Part shown: in pieces, positions 1 through 9,330 of the stretch
Numbering within the stretch: the first letter of the stretch is position 1
Layout: each line of letters starts with the position of its first letter
Source: a virus
Direction: 5' to 3' (one strand)
DNA: 54,162 nt
Virus record (IMG/VR): IMGVR_UViG_3300034111_000497
Location: 1 to 54,162 of that record
Notes under the pieces: model-generated
Database searches by the model: none
Seen by the model: the letters and a program-made list of their open reading frames with translations, nothing else
What the model was told of the DNA's origin: nothing
Translations under genes and position numbers: made by a program

Positions 1-2
1 AT

Positions 3-185
3 TTTAAGTTTCCACCTATCGTTACAGCCACAGCAAGAAACATAGGAAATACTGAGGCTGGTCAAAACGTAACAGTTGTATTACAAACAGTAACAACATC
101 AAAGGTAGATGGGTTTGTAAGGTTTGGAGCATCTGGCAACTTATCTCTGGCTGTTAACTTAATTGCCGTTGGCATACCAAACTAA
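3..185 (+). CDS. C-terminal fragment of a probable tail/fibre protein
   Basis: The reading frame is open from the window edge to a TAA at 183-185, giving 60 residues of a protein that begins upstream. The fragment is beta-rich (FPPIVTATARNIGNTEAGQN, then VVLQTVTTSKVDGFV), which resembles the H-type-lectin-like domains that end some phage tail fibres. Fibre identity is inferred from this pattern only. It is the only possible virion component besides the terminase in the window. Confidence 0.5.
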   Translation, partial: FKFPPIVTATARNIGNTEAGQNVTVVLQTVTTSKVDGFVRFGASGNLSLAVNLIAVGIPN

Positions 186-199
186 AAGATAGCAGCATA

Positions 200-391
200 A
201 TGATTTTTTGTAATAAATGTAATGGTCGTTTGTTTATTGATAGACAATATACAAGCGTACAGCATATGGAAACGTATTGTATTCGGTGTGGATCAAGAAG
301 ATTTTATCATCCACCAACTGAAAGCGGAGAGGGCAGATGGTTACTGGCAAAGGAATTATCGAGAGCCAAACTTACAATAACGAATCTATAA
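200..391 (+). CDS. Small zinc-ribbon protein
   Basis: This 63-residue protein has two Cys pairs (CNKC near residue 4 and CIRC near residue 27), the usual layout of a small zinc ribbon. No Shine-Dalgarno sequence is obvious. It overlaps the next gene by 55 bp. The function is unknown. Confidence 0.5.
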   Translation: MIFCNKCNGRLFIDRQYTSVQHMETYCIRCGSRRFYHPPTESGEGRWLLAKELSRAKLTITNL

Positions 392-879
392 TAAAGGGAA
401 GTAAGAAAATTTGGTTTCTTAATGGAGACCTTGTAAGGCTTTACCATAGTTCAAGATCTACTGGTTTGGTGTCTGTATACAACATTAATAAAGATAGAGT
501 TGAAACTTGCCTAAGAACTGATTTTAGAAAAAATAGAGAAAAGGCTTATACGGTTGCTGAGACTGCTAGATTAATTAATCGTCATAGAAAGTATATGCCA
601 ACATTAATTAAAAAAGGAGTTATTCCGCCACCAGTAGGATCTACCATTAATGGAAGGACTGGATGGCAAATAAGATCATACTATTCAGAAAGCGCAGTTA
701 AGGTGATTCGTGATATACTGGCATCTATACATATGGGGCAACCAAGAAAAGATGGGTTAATAACAAATAATATGACGCCTACGAACCAAGAGTTGACACG
801 ACGAATGGGAAAAGGTATACTTACATATACAAAGACAGATGACGGAAGGTATATTCCAATCTGGTCTGAAAACATTTAA
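337..879 (+). CDS. Helix-turn-helix DNA-binding protein
   Basis: A 180-residue protein with a MerR/excisionase-like segment at about residues 70-130: AYTVAETARLINRHRKYMP, then a wing-like GWQIRSYYSESAVK stretch. The start follows a purine-rich GGAGAGGGCAG. It heads the replication operon, so a regulatory or initiation role is plausible, but no family is firmly recognised. Confidence 0.6.
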   Translation: MVTGKGIIESQTYNNESIIKGSKKIWFLNGDLVRLYHSSRSTGLVSVYNINKDRVETCLRTDFRKNREKAYTVAETARLINRHRKYMPTLIKKGVIPPPVGSTINGRTGWQIRSYYSESAVKVIRDILASIHMGQPRKDGLITNNMTPTNQELTRRMGKGILTYTKTDDGRYIPIWSENI

Positions 880-898
880 AATAGAGAAAAGGTGGGGT

Positions 899-1111
899 AT
901 GGAAAACGATAATACAAAAGTATCAGTAACTCTAGGATATACACTTAATCTGGGCAATTTCCAGTCTTTAAGAATTGATTTAGGTGTTGTTGATTCTAAG
1001 CGTGATGGTGAAAACTCAGATCAGGCTTTTAATAGAGTTTATAAGTTTGTTGAAGACAAACTAACTGAAAAAATTCAAGAGGCACAATTAGAGGCTGACA
1101 GCAAAGACTAA
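899..1111 (+). CDS. Conserved small phage protein
   Basis: A 70-residue protein. The ATG at 899 is chosen over an upstream in-frame one at 839 because AAAAGGTGGGG lies just before it and the upstream start would run into the previous gene. The N-terminal half (KVSVTLGYTLNLGNFQSLRI) is beta-rich and the C-terminal half is a charged helix. The stop overlaps the next ATG by one base. Function unknown. Confidence 0.65.
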   Translation: MENDNTKVSVTLGYTLNLGNFQSLRIDLGVVDSKRDGENSDQAFNRVYKFVEDKLTEKIQEAQLEADSKD

Positions 1112-1419
1112 TGGCTGAACGCAAAGACCGCATGGCTTTGCTTAGTAGGTACAGCAAGTTACATACAGCAAAGTATGAGCAAAAGCCATCTTTAAATTTA
1201 AACGTAGAGCAATGGTCTGCTGATGCTTTAGTAGAGTCCTATGGTATTTCTGCTTGTTATGATTTGCTTGAATATTATTTTAGTATTGCACAAGAACCAA
1301 ATTGGAACTACTTTGCATATAATGCAGAAAAGATTATTAACGGTAAACTAGATTTTGAAAAAGATACATTAGAACGAATAGAGCGAAGAAAGTTAGCAAG
1401 GAGGTGGCTCAGTGAATAA
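1111..1419 (+). CDS. Helical protein upstream of the helicase, possible helicase loader
   Basis: A 102-residue, mostly helical protein (LLEYYFSIAQEPNWNYFAYN). Its 3' end overlaps the DnaB helicase start by 8 bp, so the two are translationally coupled. Phages often place a helicase loader here, and the length suits one, but no loader motif or Walker site is visible. The loader role is inferred only from position. Confidence 0.55.
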   Translation: MAERKDRMALLSRYSKLHTAKYEQKPSLNLNVEQWSADALVESYGISACYDLLEYYFSIAQEPNWNYFAYNAEKIINGKLDFEKDTLERIERRKLARRWLSE

Positions 1420-2635
1420 TACAGAAGCAAGAGTTATCTCAGCATTATTACAAGACAAACAAATGCACGTGCTTCTACAGGCTAATGTTGAAAATCTTCT
1501 TAGGACACACAATGATGTTTGGAATTTTATAAGATTATATTTTGAAAATAACAGTACCGTTCCACCAACCTCTTTAGTTGTAGAAAAATTTAGAGACTTT
1601 CAGCCAGTAGAAAATGTTGGTGCAACCAAACACCATCTTGAAGAATTACAGACTGAATATTTAAACGATAGCCTAAAAGATATTTTAAGATCTGCAGCAG
1701 GAGAAGTTCAAACTGGCAATGGAACAGAAGCCCTTAATGGTCTTATTACAAAAACATCTGAACTAAAAAAGAATACATCTGCTATACGTGATATTGATGC
1801 AACAGATTTAGAATCTGCCGTTGCATATTTTGAAAAGATTAAAGAGCAAAAAGAAACTGGTCAGATTGGAATTAAAACAGGTTTGCCAGGATTTGATAAC
1901 TACCTACCTTCTGGAATTATGCCAGGACAACTTGGTGTGTTTTTGGCTTATCCAGGAATTGGCAAATCATGGTTAGCACTTTATTTTGCAGTGCAAGCAT
2001 GGAAACAGGGAAAGTCTCCTTTGGTTATTTCTTTAGAAATGTCTGAAACAGAAGTTCGTAATCGTGTGTTTGCTATTATGGGGGAAGGTCTTTGGTCTCA
2101 CCGTAAACTTAGCAATGGCGAAATTGAAATTGATATGTTAAAAAATTGGCACAAAAATAAAGTAGAGGGCAAACCAGAGTTTCACATCATATCAAATGAT
2201 AATGGTGGAGAAGTAAACCCATCCGTTGTGCGTGGAAAAATTGATCAATACAAGCCAGACTTTGTTATTGTAGATTATTTACAACTTATGTCACCTAATC
2301 AAAAGTCTGAAAATGAGACGGTACGTATGAAAAACCTTTCAAGAGAACTTAAACTTATGGCTATTAGCGAAGAGGTTCCTATTATTGCTATTTCATCTGC
2401 CACCCCTGATGATGTAAAAGATTTAAGCAGTGCACCAACACTTGGTCAAACTGCATGGTCTAGACAAATTGCTTATGATGCTGACTGGGTTATGGCATTA
2501 GGTCGTGCTACAAATAGTGATATTATTGAATGTGTATTTAGAAAAAATCGTAACGGTTTTATGGGAGACTTTTTAGTACAAGTAGATTTTGACAAAGGTT
2601 ATTACAGATATAAGGATTACGAAGATGGTAAATAA
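1412..2635 (+). CDS. dnaB: DnaB-like replicative helicase
   Basis: A RecA-fold SF4 helicase of 407 residues that would unwind DNA at the phage fork. A helical N-terminal domain (about 1-125) is followed by the ATPase core: Walker A AYPGIGKSW near residue 183 and Walker B DFVIVDYLQLM near 288. It is somewhat shorter than the usual 450-residue bacterial DnaB. The GTG start at 1412 has a strong AAGGAGGTGG before it. Its stop overlaps the primase start. Confidence 0.93.
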   Translation: MNNTEARVISALLQDKQMHVLLQANVENLLRTHNDVWNFIRLYFENNSTVPPTSLVVEKFRDFQPVENVGATKHHLEELQTEYLNDSLKDILRSAAGEVQTGNGTEALNGLITKTSELKKNTSAIRDIDATDLESAVAYFEKIKEQKETGQIGIKTGLPGFDNYLPSGIMPGQLGVFLAYPGIGKSWLALYFAVQAWKQGKSPLVISLEMSETEVRNRVFAIMGEGLWSHRKLSNGEIEIDMLKNWHKNKVEGKPEFHIISNDNGGEVNPSVVRGKIDQYKPDFVIVDYLQLMSPNQKSENETVRMKNLSRELKLMAISEEVPIIAISSATPDDVKDLSSAPTLGQTAWSRQIAYDADWVMALGRATNSDIIECVFRKNRNGFMGDFLVQVDFDKGYYRYKDYEDGK

Positions 2636-3548
2636 TATTTACAGTAAAGAACAAATAAAAAGAGTGCTTAATGGCGCAGGTATTGACGTTGAAGCAGAGT
2701 TTGGTAATGACTACATAATCTATTGCCCATATCATAATAACACTAGGACTCCCGCTGCTGAAATTGCAAAAGATAGTGGATTGTTTTTTTGTTTTGGATG
2801 TCAAACCACAAAAAACCTTGAAGAATTTGTAATGTTTGTAACTGGTAGAACTTATTTTGAAGCAGCAAGGTATATAAAAAGCAAACAAACAGAGACTAAC
2901 ATTGAGAGTGTAATTAATAAGGCTATGTATGCTCCACCAGACTTTGTTCAATATGACGAAGTATTAATTAAACGATTAAACAATCAAGCCCTTGAGTCAC
3001 CAAGAGCAATGAGATATTATGCTGGAAGATATATAACAGAAGATTCAATTAAAAAATTTGGACTTGGCTATTCAGAAAAACAAGATATGTTAACAATACC
3101 AGTTCACTCTCCAGATGGGTTAACACTTGGCTTTGTTGGTAGATCTGTAGAAGGTAAAGAGTTTAAGAATACTCCAGGACTTCCAAAAGGTAAAATATTA
3201 TTTAACCTACACAGAATTAAAGCATCTAGCACTGTGTATGTAGTTGAATCATCTTTTGATGCTATAAGATTAGACCAAGTAGGATTCCCAGCAGTGGCAA
3301 CTCTGGGGGCTAACGTATCTGCATCACAGATTAAACTGTTAGCAAAATACTTCAACAATGTTGTTCTTGTTGCAGACAATGATGAGGCTGGCTCAATAAT
3401 GAGAGATAAGTTAATTGAAAAACTTGGCTCATTAGTGACCGTAATAAAAATAGATAAAAAATATAAAGACATAGGAGATATGGATGATGAGGCAATTCGA
3501 AGCATAGAGTTTCAATTTGACAAATCTATATCAACTATGTTAAACTAA
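2625..3548 (+). CDS. dnaG: DnaG-like primase
   Basis: A 307-residue primase that would make RNA primers for the fork. It has an N-terminal zinc-binding domain (CPYH near residue 31, CFGC near 53) and a TOPRIM domain with VVESSFDAIRL and the acidic ADNDEAG motif. The short length means it lacks most of the C-terminal helicase-interaction domain of bacterial DnaG. The ATG at 2625 is chosen because it overlaps the helicase stop by 11 bp; the upstream in-frame start lies inside the helicase. Confidence 0.92.
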   Translation: MVNNIYSKEQIKRVLNGAGIDVEAEFGNDYIIYCPYHNNTRTPAAEIAKDSGLFFCFGCQTTKNLEEFVMFVTGRTYFEAARYIKSKQTETNIESVINKAMYAPPDFVQYDEVLIKRLNNQALESPRAMRYYAGRYITEDSIKKFGLGYSEKQDMLTIPVHSPDGLTLGFVGRSVEGKEFKNTPGLPKGKILFNLHRIKASSTVYVVESSFDAIRLDQVGFPAVATLGANVSASQIKLLAKYFNNVVLVADNDEAGSIMRDKLIEKLGSLVTVIKIDKKYKDIGDMDDEAIRSIEFQFDKSISTMLN

Positions 3549-3570
3549 TATAACAAACAAAGGAGAATAT

Positions 3571-4227
3571 ATGAGCGTAGTAAAGGGACTCAAAAATATA
3601 AATGCCCTGCTCGACAAGCCAAAATATGATGAAAACTCTCCAAAGGTAAGATGGTTAAAAATTGCCGATGGACAAGCAGTAAAAATTCGTTTCGTTGAAG
3701 AACTAGATGAAGACTCTGCAAACTACAATGCAGAACGTGGTCTTGCTCTAGTTGTTAAAGAACATACAAATCCAAAAGACTACAAGCGTAAGGCTGTAGA
3801 TACAATGGAATCAGAAGGTCGTGACTGGGCAGAAGAAATGCACCGTAAAGATCCAAAGGCTGGCTGGAGAGCACGTCTTCGTTTCTATTGCAATGTTTTA
3901 GTCGACGATGGCATTGAAGCACCGTATGTGGCTATTTGGTCAATGGGTGTTAGCAAGCAATCAGCATTTAATACAATTCGTGAGTATGCACTTGAAACAG
4001 GTAGCATCTCAAACGTAGTCTGGAAAGTAAAACGAAATGGTCAGGGTACTGAAACAAGTTACACAACCATTCCAGGTGCACCAGATACAGAACCATTTGA
4101 CTGGTCAGCATTTAAGCCTTATCCTCTTGAGTTAGCATTAAAGAAAATTCCTTATGCTGAACAAGAAGCATTCTACTTAGGCTTTGACGGTCCAACAACT
4201 TCATCTGCTACCAACGTAGACTGGTAA
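3571..4227 (+). CDS. Probable single-stranded DNA-binding protein
   Basis: A 218-residue protein between primase and polymerase, preceded by AAAGGAG. It has the N-terminal lysine-rich segment, the central Cys/aromatic-rich core (WRARLRFYCNVLVDDG) and the acidic or aromatic end (ATNVDW) typical of gp32-like SSBs of large phages. The role is inferred from these features and from position, as no classical OB-fold SSB motif is seen. Confidence 0.65.
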   Translation: MSVVKGLKNINALLDKPKYDENSPKVRWLKIADGQAVKIRFVEELDEDSANYNAERGLALVVKEHTNPKDYKRKAVDTMESEGRDWAEEMHRKDPKAGWRARLRFYCNVLVDDGIEAPYVAIWSMGVSKQSAFNTIREYALETGSISNVVWKVKRNGQGTETSYTTIPGAPDTEPFDWSAFKPYPLELALKKIPYAEQEAFYLGFDGPTTSSATNVDW

Positions 4228-4230
4228 TAG

Positions 4231-7200
4231 ATGAACTATGTAGGCTTACATGTTCATACTCACTACTCCCTATTTGACGGCATAGCAACTCCACAAGAGT
4301 ATGTAGACCGTGCTAGCAAGTTGGGTATGAACGCTCTTGCAATTACAGATCACGGTACACTTTCTGGTCACAGAGAGTTGTATCGTGCTGCAAAAGAAAA
4401 GGGTATTAAGCCAATCCTTGGTTTAGAAGGATACATGTGTGCAGATATATCTGATAAAAGGGATAAGTCTGAAAGGGAAGGTCAACAAGATCTTGTCTAT
4501 AACCACATTGTCCTTCTAGCCAAGAACCAAAAGGGTTTGGAAAACCTTAACAAAATTAGTGAAATTGCATGGACAGATGGGTTTTTTAAGAAACCAAGGT
4601 TTGACTTTGAGATTCTTAAAAAGTATAAAGAAGGAATTATCGTAACGTCTGCTTGTCCTAGTAGCGTTATTGTTAAAGCATTAGAAGAGCAAGAGTTTGC
4701 AATTGCTAAAAAGAATATTAATTGGTTTAAAGATAATTTTGGTAGCGATTATTACATTGAGGTTATGCCACACAATACACCAGAAATAAATAAATATCTT
4801 ATTGAACTTGCTGATGAGTTTGATATAAAGGTTGTTGTTACACCAGACTGTCATCATTCAGATACATTGCAAAAAGAAATACAAGAATTTAAATTAATTT
4901 TAAATACACATGGGAAAGTAAACAAAGAAGCAACGTATGAAAAATCTAAAAAGAAAACAGACATGATGGAAAGACTTGACTATCTATACGGACAAGACCG
5001 CCAGATAACATTTAATAAGTTTGATATCCACCTATTGTCTTATGAAGAAATTAAAGCAGCAATGGAGTTGCAGGGTATTGATCGACCAGACATCTATTCA
5101 AACACATTGTTATTGGCAGATACAGTAGAAGACTATGACATTAAAGATGGACTAAACCTGCTTCCAGTTCAGTATAAGAATCCAGATAAACAATTAAGAG
5201 ATTTGGCATGGCAAGCACTAGAAAATAAAAGACTAACATCTTCTTGGGTAGGAAATGATTCCTATGAGTTAAGATTAGACGAAGAACTTGAAATTATTAA
5301 AGATAAAAAATTTGCTCCATACTTTCTTGTAGTTCAAAGTATGATTAATTGGGCTAAGAAAGAAGGAATCTTAGTTGGTCCTGGTCGTGGATCTTCTGCT
5401 GGCTCTTTGGTTTGCTATATGCTTGGCATTACAGATATAGATCCATTAGAGCATGGACTTTTGTTTTTTCGTTTTATTAATCCAGAGCGTAATGACTTTC
5501 CTGATATTGATACAGATATTCAAGATACTCGTCGTGATGAAGTAAAAGATTATTTAGTTAGACAATATAGACACGTAGCGTCTATTGCCACATTCCTTGA
5601 GTTTAAAGATAAAGGCGTTGTGCGAGATGTTGCAAGAGTTTTAGATATACCATTAACAGATGTGAACAAGGTATTAAAGTTAGTAGATACTTGGGATGAA
5701 TATTGCACCTCTAAAACTACACTATGGTTTAGAGAAAAATATCCAGAAGTGGAGATTTATGGAGAACAATTACGTGGTCGTATTAGGGGTACTGGCATTC
5801 ATGCTGCTGGTGTGGTTACTAGTAAGGATCCAATATTTAGGTATGCGCCATTGGAAACTCGCTCTTCTCCTGGATCCGATGATCGCATTCCTGTGGTTGG
5901 TGTTGATATGGAAGAGGCTGAAAAGATTGGTCTTATTAAAATTGATGCATTAGGTCTTAAAACTTTAAGCGTAGTAAAAGATGCTATTAGCATGATTAAG
6001 CAAAATCACTACAAAGACATTGATCTTTTATCAATTGATATGGCAGATCCAAAAGTATATGAGATGCTTTCAGACGGGTATACAAAAGGTGTATTCCAGT
6101 GTGAAGCAACACCATATACAAACCTCCTAGTAAAAATGGGAGTAAAGAACTTTAATGAGTTAGCAGCATCAAATGCTTTAGTTCGTCCAGGTGCTATGAA
6201 TACCATTGGTAAAGACTATATTGCTCGTAAGCATGGTAAGCAAAATGTTTCCTATACCCACCAAATTATGAAAGAATTTACAGATGATACATATGGGTGT
6301 ATCCTGTATCAAGAGCAGGTTATGCAGGCTTGTGTTCACTTAGGTGGAATGTCAATGTCTGATGCTGACAAGGTACGTAAAATTATTGGAAAGAAGAAAG
6401 ATGCAAAAGAGTTCGATATTTATAAAGAACGTTTTATTGCTGGCGCTTCTGCCTATATTGCTCCCAATCAGGCTCGTGATCTATGGCATGACTTTGAGGC
6501 GCATGCGGGATACTCGTTCAACAAATCTCATGCGGTTGCTTATTCTACGCTCTCGTATTGGACGGCGTGGCTAAAGTATTATTATCCACTTGAGTTTATG
6601 TTTGCCCTTCTTAAAAATGAGAAGGATAAAGACGGTAGAACAGAATATCTTATTGAAGCAAAACGTATGGGAATATCTATTAAACTTCCACACATCAATG
6701 ACTCTGATCTTGACTTTAAAATTGAAGGTAAAGGTATAAGGTTTGGTTTAACAGGAATTAAATTTATCTCTAATAATATCGCTGCTAAATATATTGCTGC
6801 TCGTCCATTTAAATCATACAAAGAACTTGAAGAGTTTACTTTTACAAAAGGTAATGGCGTAAACAGTAGAGCGCTTAATGCTCTTAGAGTTATTGGTGCA
6901 GCAACCTTTTCAGATAATCCTAGAAATGATAGTGAGATTAAAGAAAATATTTATGAATATTTAAACCTTCCAGAGTTTAACATAACAATTCCTTCGCACT
7001 ATTATGCATTTATTCAAGACATTGATTTATTTGAAGAAAAAGGATCATACATTTTAATGGGTATGGTTAAAACAATTAAACGAGGAAAGGGATGGTCACG
7101 AGTTGAAATTTTGGACAAAACTGGGAGTGTTGGTATATTTGATGAAGAGGGAACGACTATTGAGACGGGTCGCACTTACTTGGTTCTTGCTAATGACAAT

Positions 7201-7518
7201 AGGATTGTATCTGCAATTCCTGTTGATGAAATAAAAGAATCTTCAAATGCACTTGTTAAGTTTTTAGGTTACAAACAATTACCATATAGCGAAGAAGAAA
7301 TGTTTGTTGTTTCTTTTAAACCAAGAGTTACAAAGGCTGGGAAAAAAATGGCTTCTTTAACTTTGGCAGATACGGCTAGAGATTTACACTCTGTTACAGT
7401 ATTTCCTACTGCATTTCCTAAAGCATATATGCATATTGAAGAAGGTAAATCGTATAAATTTAGTTTTGGTAAAACCAAAGATGGAACCGTTATAATGGAG
7501 GATGTAAATGTCAGTTAG
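4231..7518 (+). CDS. dnaE: DNA polymerase III alpha subunit, DnaE type, with intact PHP domain
   Basis: A family C replicative polymerase of 1095 residues. The N-terminal PHP domain keeps the metal ligands seen in self-proofreading enzymes: H7, H9, D16, H41, E66, H92, C142, D206 and H208. The palm has the catalytic carboxylates D425 and D427 (PDIDTD) and D572 (IDALGL). A helix-hairpin region and an OB-fold (residues about 945-985) follow. It starts 3 bp after the SSB-like gene and overlaps recA by 11 bp. No DnaQ-like exonuclease, sliding clamp or loader is seen in the window, so the clamp probably comes from the host. Confidence 0.96.
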   Translation: MNYVGLHVHTHYSLFDGIATPQEYVDRASKLGMNALAITDHGTLSGHRELYRAAKEKGIKPILGLEGYMCADISDKRDKSEREGQQDLVYNHIVLLAKNQKGLENLNKISEIAWTDGFFKKPRFDFEILKKYKEGIIVTSACPSSVIVKALEEQEFAIAKKNINWFKDNFGSDYYIEVMPHNTPEINKYLIELADEFDIKVVVTPDCHHSDTLQKEIQEFKLILNTHGKVNKEATYEKSKKKTDMMERLDYLYGQDRQITFNKFDIHLLSYEEIKAAMELQGIDRPDIYSNTLLLADTVEDYDIKDGLNLLPVQYKNPDKQLRDLAWQALENKRLTSSWVGNDSYELRLDEELEIIKDKKFAPYFLVVQSMINWAKKEGILVGPGRGSSAGSLVCYMLGITDIDPLEHGLLFFRFINPERNDFPDIDTDIQDTRRDEVKDYLVRQYRHVASIATFLEFKDKGVVRDVARVLDIPLTDVNKVLKLVDTWDEYCTSKTTLWFREKYPEVEIYGEQLRGRIRGTGIHAAGVVTSKDPIFRYAPLETRSSPGSDDRIPVVGVDMEEAEKIGLIKIDALGLKTLSVVKDAISMIKQNHYKDIDLLSIDMADPKVYEMLSDGYTKGVFQCEATPYTNLLVKMGVKNFNELAASNALVRPGAMNTIGKDYIARKHGKQNVSYTHQIMKEFTDDTYGCILYQEQVMQACVHLGGMSMSDADKVRKIIGKKKDAKEFDIYKERFIAGASAYIAPNQARDLWHDFEAHAGYSFNKSHAVAYSTLSYWTAWLKYYYPLEFMFALLKNEKDKDGRTEYLIEAKRMGISIKLPHINDSDLDFKIEGKGIRFGLTGIKFISNNIAAKYIAARPFKSYKELEEFTFTKGNGVNSRALNALRVIGAATFSDNPRNDSEIKENIYEYLNLPEFNITIPSHYYAFIQDIDLFEEKGSYILMGMVKTIKRGKGWSRVEILDKTGSVGIFDEEGTTIETGRTYLVLANDNRIVSAIPVDEIKESSNALVKFLGYKQLPYSEEEMFVVSFKPRVTKAGKKMASLTLADTARDLHSVTVFPTAFPKAYMHIEEGKSYKFSFGKTKDGTVIMEDVNVS

Positions 7519-8521
7519 TATAGAAGATGTATTATCTCAGTTAGATCCAAGACTTAGAAAACGACTTGGAACTGGCGAAGGTATTAGTTTTGAGTATCAG
7601 CCAACACCAAGTTTTGGATTAAACCGTGCCCTAGGCGGTGGACTACCATACGGTAGACAGGTGCTTATATGGGGAAGCAAGTCATCTGCTAAGTCCTCTA
7701 TGTGTTTACAAATGATTGCTTTAGCACAAGCAGAAGGTAAGGTTTGTGCATGGATTGATTCTGAGATGTCTTACTCTGAAGATTGGGCACGACAACTGGG
7801 GGTAGACCCAACAAAGTTAATTTATTCTCAAGCAAGAACTATTAGCGACATGGTAGATGTTGGCGTTGGGCTTATAAATGCTGGAGTTGACTTAATAGTC
7901 ATTGACTCTATTACTTCTATGCTTCCTGCTATATATTTTGAAAAAGATACAGATGAAATGAAAGCACTTGAGAATACAAAACAAATTGGTGCAGAGTCTA
8001 GAGACTTTAGTAATGCTTGGAAAATGCTTAACTATGCTAATAACAAGGTAAAGCCAACACTTCTTGTTCTTATTTCTCAATCAAGAAACAACATTAGCGC
8101 TATGTATACAAGCCAGCAACCTTCTGGTGGACAGGCTACCAAGTTTTATTCATCTTGTGTTATAAAGTTGTTTTCTTCTGAGTCTGACAATCAGGCTATC
8201 AAAGGTAAAATTAAAGTTGGAGATAAACTGATTGAAGAAAAAATTGGAAGAAAGATTAGATGGGAATTACAATTTTCTAAAACATCCCCAGGTTTTCAGT
8301 CTGGTGAGTATGATTTTTATTTCCGTGGAAACAACATTGGTATTGATGCTGTTGGTGATCTTGTTGATACTGCAGAATCTATTGGTTTATTAAACAGAAC
8401 TGGCGCATGGTATCAGTTAGAAGATGGCACAAAAGTACAAGGAAGAGATGGAATTATTAATAGGATAAAAGAAGATTTAAATTTACAACAACAACTAAAA
8501 GATAAGTTGAGTAATGTCTAA
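7508..8521 (+). CDS. recA: RecA-like recombinase
   Basis: A 337-residue RecA/UvsX-type strand-exchange ATPase. The P-loop reads GSKSSAKSS near residue 56, with alanine where RecA has glycine before the lysine; T4 UvsX also departs from consensus there. Walker B is DLIVIDSIT, and the TLLVLISQSRNN stretch matches the RecA L2 entry. The ATG overlaps the polymerase end. It would serve recombination-dependent replication and repair. Confidence 0.9.
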   Translation: MSVSIEDVLSQLDPRLRKRLGTGEGISFEYQPTPSFGLNRALGGGLPYGRQVLIWGSKSSAKSSMCLQMIALAQAEGKVCAWIDSEMSYSEDWARQLGVDPTKLIYSQARTISDMVDVGVGLINAGVDLIVIDSITSMLPAIYFEKDTDEMKALENTKQIGAESRDFSNAWKMLNYANNKVKPTLLVLISQSRNNISAMYTSQQPSGGQATKFYSSCVIKLFSSESDNQAIKGKIKVGDKLIEEKIGRKIRWELQFSKTSPGFQSGEYDFYFRGNNIGIDAVGDLVDTAESIGLLNRTGAWYQLEDGTKVQGRDGIINRIKEDLNLQQQLKDKLSNV

Positions 8522-8696
8522 AGAGTTTACAGTATATCCAGGCAAATTTCCTTGTAAAACTTGCCAAGAAATTGTTGGTTCTTTAAGGTATTGGAAAGAA
8601 ACAGGTGATGCAACTTGGATGTGTTCTCAAAAACACATATCTACAGTTGGATTAATTCCACCAAAAAGAAAGAAAAGAGACTTTACAAATGAGTGA
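8514..8696 (+). CDS. Small zinc-finger protein
   Basis: A 60-residue protein with CKTC near residue 13 and a later Cys/His set (CSQKH), suggesting a single zinc site, and a basic tail (PPKRKKR). It overlaps genes on both sides by 8 bp within the recombination operon. Function unknown. Confidence 0.6.
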   Translation: MSKEFTVYPGKFPCKTCQEIVGSLRYWKETGDATWMCSQKHISTVGLIPPKRKKRDFTNE

Positions 8697-8979
8697 GAGA
8701 AGCGAGTCCAAAAGAATTGGGGCTAAGCAACACAAAAATTCTGGTCGTAATAATAAAAAAGGAGATGCAACTTGGAGAAATTTTATAGTTGACTTTAAAG
8801 AAGTTGGAAAATCTTTTACATTAAACAAAGATGTATGGGCTAAGGCTGTTACTGATTCCATAAAATCAGGAATTGATAAATCTCCAGCAATTGTAGTAGT
8901 GCTTGGAGAAGGAAATACAAAGGTAAGACTTGCTATAATTGAAATGGATCTTTTAGAACAACTAACGGAGGATAAATAA
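8689..8979 (+). CDS. Putative PD-(D/E)XK nuclease / Holliday-junction-resolvase-like
   Basis: A 96-residue protein. The pattern KKGDATWRNFIVDFKEVGKS followed by a tryptophan-containing helix and a hydrophobic strand (SPAIVVVLG) resembles small phage resolvases of the PD-(D/E)XK fold, with D in GDA and D-x-K in DFK as candidate metal and catalytic residues. It sits between RecA and a Cas4-like nuclease. The assignment is by pattern and context only. Confidence 0.55.
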   Translation: MSERSESKRIGAKQHKNSGRNNKKGDATWRNFIVDFKEVGKSFTLNKDVWAKAVTDSIKSGIDKSPAIVVVLGEGNTKVRLAIIEMDLLEQLTEDK

Positions 8980-8980
8980 A

Positions 8981-9298
8981 GTGATAGAGCAAATTAAACA
9001 AACAGGAACAACCATAGATATGGTCAATGGTTTGACTGAAATTGCTGACTATATGAATGACGAAGAGTTAACAACTGCTTTAACAATGATTGCTAAGTTA
9101 ATCATTAAACCAGATGTTCCATTTAATGTTGCTACTGTTGAAATTGTAAGACTTCAAGCCATTGCAGCAAAAATGTCATTTAAAGCAACATGGATGGCTA
9201 ATGTAGATAAAAGTGATAGAGCAAAGAAAAACATATATTTCACGGCAGCAGAATCAATCAACAATTTAGTGTCAGCACTCAAATACATAATACGATAA
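8981..9298 (+). CDS. Helical protein of unknown function
   Basis: A 105-residue, helix-rich protein with a GTG start preceded by GGAGGATAAATAAA. No motif is recognised. It closes a tight run of genes after recA, before an extended -10 sequence at 9302. Confidence 0.55.
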   Translation: MIEQIKQTGTTIDMVNGLTEIADYMNDEELTTALTMIAKLIIKPDVPFNVATVEIVRLQAIAAKMSFKATWMANVDKSDRAKKNIYFTAAESINNLVSALKYIIR

Positions 9299-9301
9299 CC
9301 T

Positions 9302-9309
9302 GCTATACT
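9302..9309 (+). promoter_or_regulatory. Extended -10 promoter for the Cas4-like gene
   Basis: TGCTATACT is an extended -10 element 22 bp before the ATG at 9331, with an AAAGGA ribosome site between. No good -35 is seen. Confidence 0.4.
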
Positions 9310-9330
9310 TATATAAACAAAGGATAAAAA

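Noticed and set aside
5696-5953. Open frame inside the polymerase gene
   Set aside because: It is an alternate frame of dnaE with no own signals.
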